Assembly (NCBI GenBank): GCA_947628575.1
Contig: CANRAK010000007.1
Span: 1 to 25,629, forward strand
Origin: an uncultured Clostridia bacterium
Lineage (GTDB): Bacteria > Bacillota > Clostridia > TANB77 > CAG-465
Reading direction: 5' to 3'
Length of the DNA stretch: 25,629 nucleotides
Positions 6,825-12,848 of the stretch are shown here, one piece after another (positions within the stretch are counted from its first letter, which is position 1; every line of letters begins with the position of its first letter). Position numbers and translations under genes: made by a program. The notes beneath the pieces were generated by a model. That model searched no databases and was not told where the DNA came from. It saw only the letters and a program-made list of their open reading frames with translations.

Positions 6825-6853
6825 ATTATATCACACTTTTTCTATTTTTTCAA
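6825..6853 (-). promoter_or_regulatory. sigma-A promoter of the nucleotidyltransferase/radical SAM operon
   Basis: Minus-strand TTGAAA (6848-6853), a 17-bp spacer and TATAAT (6825-6830) with an extended TGA. Confidence 0.85.
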
Positions 6854-6892
6854 TATAAATTATAAAATATTTTACATAAATTATTTCCATAA

Positions 6893-7051
6893 CTATGAAA
6901 TCTTTATAATTATTTTTTTATGCCCCATTTTTGCTTCCTGTGACTCAGCGTTTTTTATATCTTCTGGTGCATCATTAGCATTTCCACTATATATAAGTTC
7001 TTCGTTTCTATATACATCAATTTCATAATTTCTAATATCTTTTATCCACAT
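6893..7051 (-). CDS. 52-aa protein of unknown function
   Basis: A 53-codon ORF beginning MWIKDIRNYEIDVY and ending HKKIIIKIS. AGGAG lies 6 bp before its ATG. It starts 9 bp after the stop of the YlbF-family gene and is therefore probably the last gene of the operon beginning at 11483. It is charged, with no signal peptide or membrane helix. Predicted strands at both ends (YEIDVYRNEELIYSG and KKIIIKIS) suggest a small beta-rich domain. I do not recognise the family. Good ribosome site and tight spacing support it as a real gene. Confidence 0.6.
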   Translation of the reverse strand: MWIKDIRNYEIDVYRNEELIYSGNANDAPEDIKNAESQEAKMGHKKIIIKIS

Positions 7052-7060
7052 ACTATGCTC

Positions 7061-7399
7061 CTAAAATTTAACTAGTTCTTCTACTGCTTCTCCTATTGCT
7101 TTTTGTAAATCTGCAAGTATTATATTTATTTTCATTTCACATTCTAATACTTTTCTACAAGAATCATTTTGTGCAACAATAGAGTATAAGTTTTGCATTT
7201 CTTCTTGTTTTTCTTTAGAAACTTCTTCACCATTTAAATAACTAATTTGAACTTCATTTTGTTTATCTTTAAAGTCCTTTAGCATATTATATGTTTTTTC
7301 ATCAGCTTTCATCTCATTCTTTAATCTCATATATTCTTTATATTCATCTGTATTTTTAAAAGCTGCAACTAAGTTATTAATGTTATCATAAAAATTCAT
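7061..7399 (-). CDS. YlbF/YmcA-family protein
   Basis: A 112-aa all-helical protein of the YlbF family: DNINNLVAAFKNTDEYKEY, then RLKNEMKADEKTYNMLKDFK and a helix rich in E/K/Q. In Bacillus subtilis, YlbF and YmcA (with YaaT) promote the Spo0A phosphorelay and RNase Y-dependent mRNA processing; whether this paralog does so is unknown. AAAGG precedes the ATG at 7399 with 9-bp spacing, whereas upstream in-frame codons overlap a -10-like TATAAT and the ribosome site, so the shorter start is preferred. The gene lies 57 bp after the 228-aa unknown gene with no terminator between. It may also have its own weak promoter. Confidence 0.82.
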   Translation of the reverse strand: MNFYDNINNLVAAFKNTDEYKEYMRLKNEMKADEKTYNMLKDFKDKQNEVQISYLNGEEVSKEKQEEMQNLYSIVAQNDSCRKVLECEMKINIILADLQKAIGEAVEELVKF

Positions 7400-7456
7400 T
7401 TTCCTCATCCTTTCCCTAGGCAAATTATATAACAAATTTATATAATTTTAAATAGT

Positions 7457-8143
7457 TTACAACAAATTCCTACAAATATCATATTGAAACTTTGTTAACT
7501 TACCTTTTCTCCTATCAGCAAACTGAGTCATATTCTGTATAACATTATTCTCATTTACACACTCACTATTAAAGTCCACTTGTGGCTTTAGCTTGTTTAA
7601 CTTATTTGCTATATCTTTTAAGTTATCCAAGTTAAAATTATCATATGCAATATACCAATCTGTGCATAAATCTTTAAACTGGTCAACTTTATCTAAACAT
7701 TTATTTACATTACCATATACTTTCTTTTTAAACTCATCACTGCAAATAAAGTTTTTTAATGTTGTGAAAAAATCTTCTATATAGTTATAGAAAATATTGC
7801 CATATTTTTTACTTGCTCCAACTATCTCTAAACCTAGGTTTATTGCATTTGGTAGTCCGCCTTTAAAAGCTGTATCTATAAAATTGTCTATTTCAGTTAT
7901 ATTTTCTTCTGGTATATTTAAAATTTCGATACCTTCTTTTATACTACTTTTTATAGCTACCTTTAATATGTTATTAAAGCTATCTTCTTTTATAACCTTT
8001 TTCACATCTTTTAATATGTTCTTTATATGCTCATTTACTGGCATTGATTTTATAACATAATTTGCTCCTTTATCTACAATATTTTTTATTATACTTCTTA
8101 CTTCTTTGCTATTTCTTTCTATTTCTACATCTTTGTTATTCAT
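7457..8143 (-). CDS. unknown helical protein in the TraC/VirB4 operon
   Basis: A 228-aa protein, almost entirely helical by composition, with no transmembrane segment or signal peptide. Features that can be seen: repeated amphipathic segments (IIKNIVDKGANYVIKSM, ILKVAIKSSIKEGIEIL, NAINLGLEIVGASKKYG), five cysteines concentrated in the second half, and a basic C-terminal motif QFADRRKGKLTKFQYDICRN. The ATG lies 1 bp after the stop of the TadZ-like gene, and GGAGGAG sits inside the end of that gene, so the two are translationally coupled. I do not recognise the family. Its fixed position suggests it works with the ATPases, perhaps as adaptor or substrate, but that is inference. Confidence 0.7.
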   Translation of the reverse strand: MNNKDVEIERNSKEVRSIIKNIVDKGANYVIKSMPVNEHIKNILKDVKKVIKEDSFNNILKVAIKSSIKEGIEILNIPEENITEIDNFIDTAFKGGLPNAINLGLEIVGASKKYGNIFYNYIEDFFTTLKNFICSDEFKKKVYGNVNKCLDKVDQFKDLCTDWYIAYDNFNLDNLKDIANKLNKLKPQVDFNSECVNENNVIQNMTQFADRRKGKLTKFQYDICRNLL

Positions 8144-8144
8144 T

Positions 8145-9269
8145 TTACTCCTCCTCCATATTAAATAGTTTTTCCATTATTTTAAGTTTAATTTTTTGAA
8201 ATCTTGTTATTCCTACTACTCTTAGTAGTTTACTAATATTTAATTTTAAAAATATTTTTATATCCTTATTGATATATAGTTCTGAAAAATACGAATATCC
8301 TATTCTACCGTATATATTCACATACTTTTTTATTTGCTTTACTATATCTAAATTTCTTTTATATTTATTAATTATAAAAAGCGTTTTTTCTATACTTTCT
8401 TTAGGCACATAAAGTGTATCTATTTTATATTCTCTAATAGCTTTTATATTAGGCTCAATAATATATATAACATTTGCATTTATTTTTGTAGCAATGCTAT
8501 ACATTTGATTTACTATTGTGCTAGATGTATCTATAATGATAAAATCATATAGACTTTTTAAATATTCAACTATACCAACAATTGTATCTATATCTGGAAA
8601 TGGTATAGCTGTCGAATTTATTATATATTTTAAATTGTTATACTTTAAATTTTCACTTTCATAACATGATATTTCTTTTAAAGTATTATTTTGAAAATCT
8701 TTTATTAAATCTTTTAATGAGTAATTTTTCTTACATTTTACATATAAATCTATTGTTGGATGTATAACATTTAAATCTAACACTAACACCTTCTTTTTCT
8801 TATCCTTAGAAATTAGTTCAGATAAAATCCTACAAAAGAATGTTTTTCCAGATGCTTTTACACCTGATACTATTAAAACATTACTTTTCTTTTTTTCTTT
8901 AGCTTTATATATAACCATCTTAGGGTTTTCTATACTTTCTTCCAGTTCACTAAATAAAAACTTATCTCCTTCTATAATATTAAATATTTCTTTAGAAAAA
9001 AGTTTTTCCTTTTTTTCTTCTGTTAATTTTTTAGTAATAACAATTATCCTAACTTTGGAATTTATCTTTTTTACTATATCTATAAAGTCTATAAAATCTA
9101 TATTTCCTTTTATATCTTCACGTATAATTATTAAAAAATCACTTTCTTTATCTATCTTATTTATAACTTCTTCTATTCTTGTTAATATATAAATATCGTA
9201 AGATACACTATACTTTTCTATAATCCTTTTTTCAATATTGTTATTATTAAGTGCTACTAGTAACTTCAT
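8145..9269 (-). CDS. CpaE/TadZ-like P-loop ATPase with receiver-like N-domain
   Basis: A 374-aa protein. The N-terminal 115 residues alternate strands and helices like a response-regulator receiver fold (KLLVALNNN, DFLIIIRED, VRIIVITKK), without an obvious phosphorylatable Asp pair. A MinD/ParA-type domain follows: GVKASGKT (136-143) is the Walker A, VLVLDLN (161-167) the switch strand, and DFIIIDTSS (242-250) the Walker B-type strand. The classical deviant KGGxGKT signature lysine is not in its normal place. This layout is that of CpaE/TadZ, which places secretion or pilus machinery in the cell. It overlaps the VirB4-like gene by 23 bp. The ribosome site (AGAGAG) is weak, so coupling to the upstream gene is likely. 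Confidence 0.78.
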   Translation of the reverse strand: MKLLVALNNNNIEKRIIEKYSVSYDIYILTRIEEVINKIDKESDFLIIIREDIKGNIDFIDFIDIVKKINSKVRIIVITKKLTEEKKEKLFSKEIFNIIEGDKFLFSELEESIENPKMVIYKAKEKKKSNVLIVSGVKASGKTFFCRILSELISKDKKKKVLVLDLNVIHPTIDLYVKCKKNYSLKDLIKDFQNNTLKEISCYESENLKYNNLKYIINSTAIPFPDIDTIVGIVEYLKSLYDFIIIDTSSTIVNQMYSIATKINANVIYIIEPNIKAIREYKIDTLYVPKESIEKTLFIINKYKRNLDIVKQIKKYVNIYGRIGYSYFSELYINKDIKIFLKLNISKLLRVVGITRFQKIKLKIMEKLFNMEEE

Positions 9270-10926
9270 CTAACAACTCTCTTTCATAATCATTAGCTAT
9301 TATATTAAGACATACACTATTGTTATTTACCATTAAATATGCTTCACCTTTTTTAAGATAAGATATCTTATCTTCTGGAATATTAGATATACTACTAAAT
9401 ATATCTATATCTTTAAATTCAGTTTTAAAAATTATCTTAAAGCACGAATTATTTAGAATACTATTAGCATAATACCCATTTTTATATCTAAAAAAATCTG
9501 TTATATCTTGTGTAATAGAAACAATTGAAGCCTTTCTTTTCCTTATTGTCTTATACATATTAAAAATACTATCTAATACAACATCTGACATAATGTATTT
9601 CCATATTTCATCTATATATATAATTGTTTCTTTTTCACCTAAGTAGCAATTTAAAATTCCTTGTATAATCCAGCTTACTACTTTTTCGTATTTTATTATT
9701 TGGCTAGTATTAACAACAAATAGCCTATTATTTTCATCTATATTTGTTTTTCCAGAAAAAAATTTCAGCTCGTTATTAATGATAATGTATATCTTTTCTT
9801 TAATCTCTACATCATCTATTTTTTCATACAAATCTTGTAATGTAGGGAACTTTTCATTGTCTATTATTTCATAGTCTAATGACATTTCATCCTCATAGTT
9901 TTTCTTAATTATTGTATTAATATCATTGGTTATATTAAAGTTTTCATATAGCTTTATTAACGTAGATTTTAATATTCCTTCTTGCTCCACATTAAAGTTA
10001 CCTATACACATTAAAAGCTTTAATACCTTATTTATTTTTTTATTTAGAAAATCATTTTGTATCTCATTTTTTCTAATTTGTAAAATGTTATAATAATTAT
10101 CCCTAAAAACTATCTGTCCTCCTAAACTTTTACATAGCTTTTCATATTCATTTTCAACATCAAAAACAATTTGGATTTTACTTGTAAAAAAATTTCTTAG
10201 AATAAATAATTTAGTAAAAAAAGACTTGCCACTACCACTGCTACCAAATATGCAAATATTAGAATTTTCATATTTGTTTGAAAATATATCTATCGCACAC
10301 ATTCTATTCCCATTTTTAGTATAGCCTATACATATGCCGTTTTTATCTACAAAAGTTTCATTAAAAAAGGGAAAAATATTTGATATTGCATTAGTTGTTA
10401 AATATAATTTATTGATAAAAAAATCATTTCTTATACATAATGGTAAATTTGAGAGATAAAATTCTAAATGCCTAAAGTTAGTTATATCTGCACTTATTTC
10501 TCTTGAATAAAGTTTTGCTCTAAAATATGATACACTTTTTAATAGCATATCCAACTGATATGAATAAAAGGAAAATATTATAGTTATATTATATATTTCT
10601 TGATTTTCAATTTGTATTTTTCTTCTAAGGCTTTTTGCTTCTTCATTAGATTTATTTATAATATCTATATTTCTTTGATTTTTATTTATTGTTCTAAGTT
10701 CACTTTGATTTGAAGAAATATTATATGTAATCTGATTTAATGTTTTAATTGGATCTAATTTATTTAAGTATATAGACATATCGTACTGGATGTTTTTATC
10801 TATATCTTTAATTACATCTAGAAAAAATATATATTCAGGTAATGATTTAATAATTATAGAGACAATATATTTCTCATCTACCTTTATATATTTATATTTA
10901 GTATTATCTATACTACTTGGAAGCAT
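9247..10926 (-). CDS. VirB4/TraC-type secretion ATPase (C-terminal part)
   Basis: A 559-aa protein of the VirB4/TraE family that powers type IV secretion and conjugation. After a 220-residue N-terminal region come NICIFGSSGSGKSFFTKL (Walker A, 228-235), IQIVFDVENEYEKL, and IIYIDEIWKY (Walker B, 434-443) with RKRKASIVSITQDITDFF (463-479), the RecA-like VirB4 core. It lacks the usual first N-terminal segment, which appears to be the separate TraC-like gene 11 bp upstream; together they total 740 aa, the normal size. No good ribosome site precedes the ATG, so translation probably depends on the upstream gene. Neither relaxase, VirD4 nor channel genes are in the window. Confidence 0.85.
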   Translation of the reverse strand: MLPSSIDNTKYKYIKVDEKYIVSIIIKSLPEYIFFLDVIKDIDKNIQYDMSIYLNKLDPIKTLNQITYNISSNQSELRTINKNQRNIDIINKSNEEAKSLRRKIQIENQEIYNITIIFSFYSYQLDMLLKSVSYFRAKLYSREISADITNFRHLEFYLSNLPLCIRNDFFINKLYLTTNAISNIFPFFNETFVDKNGICIGYTKNGNRMCAIDIFSNKYENSNICIFGSSGSGKSFFTKLFILRNFFTSKIQIVFDVENEYEKLCKSLGGQIVFRDNYYNILQIRKNEIQNDFLNKKINKVLKLLMCIGNFNVEQEGILKSTLIKLYENFNITNDINTIIKKNYEDEMSLDYEIIDNEKFPTLQDLYEKIDDVEIKEKIYIIINNELKFFSGKTNIDENNRLFVVNTSQIIKYEKVVSWIIQGILNCYLGEKETIIYIDEIWKYIMSDVVLDSIFNMYKTIRKRKASIVSITQDITDFFRYKNGYYANSILNNSCFKIIFKTEFKDIDIFSSISNIPEDKISYLKKGEAYLMVNNNSVCLNIIANDYERELLDEVTSST

Positions 10927-10937
10927 ATCTACATTAT

Positions 10938-11483
10938 CTATACTACCACATCCTTATTTATACACTCATAAAGAAGTGATTTTAACTCCACTTTTGAGAC
11001 AATACGTTTAGTTTTACACCCAATAGAGTCTAACTTCTTTACTATTGTATCTAATGAAGCAATATCCATATCTTTATCTCTTGGAAATGATATTACAATA
11101 TAAAACTTAGTAGTATATATATCTTGGTTTTCCAGCTCTCTAGCGATACTTGCTAAGTATTCATCTTTAAGCTTTATATAATGCTTGCTTCCACTTTTAT
11201 TAATACTATTTTTTAAATTATTTATATACTTATCTACATTTATTCTTTTATTTGAAATAAATATCTGAAAATCAAAATTAAGTTCTCTTAAAAATTCACT
11301 ATAAAGATTTAAAATATTAGATTGAATGTCTAAAGAAAAATTTAAAAAAGTTACAGGTTCCACTTCATAAATATACACTTTTTTCGTCTTCTCTCTATCC
11401 TTTAGCAATATATACTTATCTGTTATATCAATGAAGTTAAAAATTTTTGTTATATTATCATATTTAATTTTGCATCCCTCCAT
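10938..11483 (-). CDS. TraC-like domain protein (N-terminal VirB4 segment)
   Basis: A 181-aa protein resembling the TraC-like/N-terminal domain of Gram-positive VirB4 ATPases: IFNFIDITDKYILLKDR, VYIYEVEPVTFLNFS, EFLRELNFDFQIFISNKRINVDKY, then KFYIVISFPRD. It is the first gene of the operon, read from a promoter with a Spo0A-box-like element. The ATG lies only about 5 nt after the predicted transcription start, with no ribosome site in front of it. A strong GGAGGG lies after the ATG, 7 bp before an in-frame ATT (codon 6). Near-leaderless translation or an AUU start are both possible. The stop is 11 bp before the VirB4-like ATG. Confidence 0.75.
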   Translation of the reverse strand: MEGCKIKYDNITKIFNFIDITDKYILLKDREKTKKVYIYEVEPVTFLNFSLDIQSNILNLYSEFLRELNFDFQIFISNKRINVDKYINNLKNSINKSGSKHYIKLKDEYLASIARELENQDIYTTKFYIVISFPRDKDMDIASLDTIVKKLDSIGCKTKRIVSKVELKSLLYECINKDVVV

Positions 11484-11495
11484 TCATTGCTATAT

Positions 11496-11524
11496 CTTAT
11501 ACCACTTTTATTTTTACCAGTCAA
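11496..11524 (-). promoter_or_regulatory. promoter of the TraC/VirB4/TadZ operon
   Basis: Minus-strand TTGACT (11519-11524), a 17-bp spacer and TATAAG (11496-11501). It has the same hexamers and spacing as the Spo0E-like gene's promoter at 12711-12739. Confidence 0.85.
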
Positions 11525-11545
11525 TATATTTCTACCCTTTTTTCA

Positions 11546-11560
11546 TCGCAAGTTTCGACA
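11546..11560 (-). promoter_or_regulatory. Spo0A-box-like operator, copy 1
   Basis: Minus-strand TGTCGAAACTTGCGA contains TGTCGAA, the Spo0A box consensus, followed by a poorer second half. Exactly 21 bp separate it from the -35, which puts its centre near -64, a classical activator position. The same 15-mer at the same distance occurs at 12761-12775. Confidence 0.75.
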
Positions 11561-11638
11561 TATTGAATTAAACTACAACATTATATATCACAAAGTAATT
11601 ATAAGTGCATATAATTTAAGTATATAGGAGATGATAAT

Positions 11639-11797
11639 ATGAATGATAATAGCGAATTAAATCAAAAACTAATGAATGTGTTAGGTTCTTTAGATAAAGA
11701 AAAAATTGAACAAGTAACAAGAATGGTTCAAAATATGTCTAGTGAAGATTTAAATAACATAGTCAAAATGTTAGGTATAAATAATAAGAATAAATAG
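11639..11797 (+). CDS. 52-aa protein of unknown function, first gene of a three-gene operon
   Basis: A 53-codon ORF: MNDNSELNQKLMNVLGSLDK at the start and IVKMLGINNKNK at the end. It is a small amphipathic helical protein in the pattern of two or three short helices (MNVLGSLDKEKIEQVTRM, SSEDLNNIVKML). AGGAGATG lies just before the ATG, and the stop codon is 1 bp before the next start, so it is clearly coupled to the following gene. The upstream region is shared with the divergent TraC-like promoter. A CATATAAT at 11608-11615 could be a -10 for this operon. I do not recognise the family. Confidence 0.7.
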   Translation: MNDNSELNQKLMNVLGSLDKEKIEQVTRMVQNMSSEDLNNIVKMLGINNKNK

Positions 11798-11798
11798 T

Positions 11799-12176
11799 AT
11801 GAACGAAGATAATAAAGATGCTTTAAATAATTTAATAAATAGTATACAAGAAAAGATGAACAATACTGAAAAGAACGAATCTTCACAAAATTCTTCTAAT
11901 GACATATTTTCTTTACTAAACTCTTTAAATTCAAATTCCAATACTAGTAGCAATAATAGTAACCCAAACAAAGAAAATGCAGAATTTGACCCAAATATAC
12001 TATTTAAAATACAAAAAATTATGAGTTCTATGAATTCAAATAATCCAAAGAAAAATCTTCTTCTTTCATTAAAACCTTTTTTAAGAAAGTCTAGACAAGA
12101 TAAAATGAGTGAGTATATAACAATTTTAAATGTTATATCAATTTTAGAATCTTTAAAGAATAAGGATAGTGATTAA
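11799..12176 (+). CDS. 125-aa protein with Asn/Ser-rich linker, unknown function
   Basis: The N-terminal helix (NKDALNNLINSIQEKMNN) is followed by a Ser/Asn-rich low-complexity linker (about residues 28-63). A conserved-looking C-terminal helical part follows (FDPNILFKIQKIMSSMNSNN, then KKNLLLSLKPFLRKSRQDKM and ITILNVISILESL). This C-terminal pattern recalls uncharacterised proteins found widely in Clostridia, but I cannot give a family name. The first 20 residues echo those of the 52-aa protein just upstream. It is tightly packed in the operon (1 bp and 2 bp gaps). There is no signal peptide and no membrane helix. Confidence 0.7.
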   Translation: MNEDNKDALNNLINSIQEKMNNTEKNESSQNSSNDIFSLLNSLNSNSNTSSNNSNPNKENAEFDPNILFKIQKIMSSMNSNNPKKNLLLSLKPFLRKSRQDKMSEYITILNVISILESLKNKDSD

Positions 12177-12178
12177 TT

Positions 12179-12562
12179 ATGTTTTATCCAAATTTTAATC
12201 CATTTTTTATGCAAAATAGAAATTATAGTATGTATAATAATAGTAATGTGTATGCTACAAATTTAGACGAAAAAAAAGATACTGTATCTACAAATAATGA
12301 TACAATATCTTTTCAAGATTTTTATGATACATCAAAAACAGAAAGTAACCATTCAAAAGAAACTAAGTCTAAAAGTAGACTATTCTCTTTTGATAAAAAA
12401 CAAATAAATTTGTTAGGGTTTACTTTTGAAATTGATGACTTGATTATAATAGGTTTAATAATACTATTATTACTAGAGTCTGACGAAAATTATGCTATAA
12501 TTATAATTCTCGGACTAATACTATTAAATATAAACTTAGATGATATCTTTAATTTCTTCTAA
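12179..12562 (+). CDS. small membrane protein with C-terminal hydrophobic hairpin, unknown function
   Basis: A 127-aa protein. A Tyr/Asn/Phe-rich start (MFYPNFNPFFMQNRNYSMYN) resembles the N-termini of spore-coat-associated proteins, but this is only a resemblance. A polar, Ser/Thr/Lys-rich stretch follows to about residue 72. The end is two close hydrophobic segments (DDLIIIGLIILLLLES and NYAIIIILGLILLNI), probably a membrane hairpin. It starts 2 bp after the upstream gene, and its last 27 bp overlap the convergent Spo0E-like gene. With Spo0E next door, a sporulation role is plausible but unproven. Confidence 0.7.
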   Translation: MFYPNFNPFFMQNRNYSMYNNSNVYATNLDEKKDTVSTNNDTISFQDFYDTSKTESNHSKETKSKSRLFSFDKKQINLLGFTFEIDDLIIIGLIILLLLESDENYAIIIILGLILLNINLDDIFNFF

Positions 12563-12685
12563 ATAATATTTTGCTAATAATTCGTCTATTTCAACACTAG
12601 TTTTTAGTATTTGTTCATATGAGCATCCTGCTTCTATTTCACTGTCTAGTCTCTTTTTTAATTTTTCAATTTCGACCTTTATCAT
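12536..12685 (-). CDS. Spo0E-like sporulation regulatory protein
   Basis: A 49-aa two-helix protein: VEIEKLKKRLDSEIEAG, turn CSYEQ, then ILKTSVEIDELLAKYYLEE. This is the Spo0E family, whose SQELD motif appears here as SVEID. Spo0E proteins remove the phosphate from Spo0A~P and delay sporulation. Start: GGGAG lies 6 bp before the ATG at 12685. The longer in-frame reading up to 12739 crosses the promoter and is not used. The upstream Spo0A-box-like element suggests feedback control of Spo0A through its own phosphatase. It is convergent with, and overlaps, the preceding membrane-protein gene. Confidence 0.85.
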   Translation of the reverse strand: MIKVEIEKLKKRLDSEIEAGCSYEQILKTSVEIDELLAKYYLEEIKDII

Positions 12686-12710
12686 AGTATCTCCCTCTTT
12701 TTCTACATTA

Positions 12711-12739
12711 CTTATACCACTACTCTTACTCTTAGTCAA
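12711..12739 (-). promoter_or_regulatory. promoter of the Spo0E-like gene
   Basis: Minus-strand TTGACT (12734-12739), a 17-bp spacer and TATAAG (12711-12716). Confidence 0.85.
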
Positions 12740-12760
12740 TATTTTTCACCAATAAATCGG

Positions 12761-12775
12761 TCGCAAGTTTCGACA
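12761..12775 (-). promoter_or_regulatory. Spo0A-box-like operator, copy 2
   Basis: Identical 15-mer to 11546-11560 (minus TGTCGAAACTTGCGA), again exactly 21 bp upstream of the -35. The 21-bp spacers differ in sequence, so the 15-mer and the promoter hexamers are what is conserved. Confidence 0.75.
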
Positions 12776-12848
12776 TAATATGTAAATAGCATATAGAAAT
12801 AGTGTATGTATAGAAAAAGTTTTTATAACAAATACTACTTTTTTTTAC

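Noticed and set aside
8610..8616. A further TGTCGAA match
   Set aside because: Lies inside the TadZ-like coding sequence without a promoter or the rest of the 15-mer; chance occurrence.
6893..11483. Interpretation of the VirB4 operon as an ordinary ICE fragment
   Set aside because: Not fully excluded, but no relaxase, integrase, coupling protein or attachment repeats are present, all ORFs except the split VirB4 are intact, and the promoter matches that of a chromosomal sporulation gene.
11771..11971. 66-aa minus-strand ORF rich in Leu/Phe
   Set aside because: Antisense shadow of the small plus-strand operon.
12661..12739. Longer Spo0E-like reading frame starting at 12739
   Set aside because: It would begin inside the -35 element; the ATG at 12685 has a proper ribosome site and gives the normal Spo0E length.
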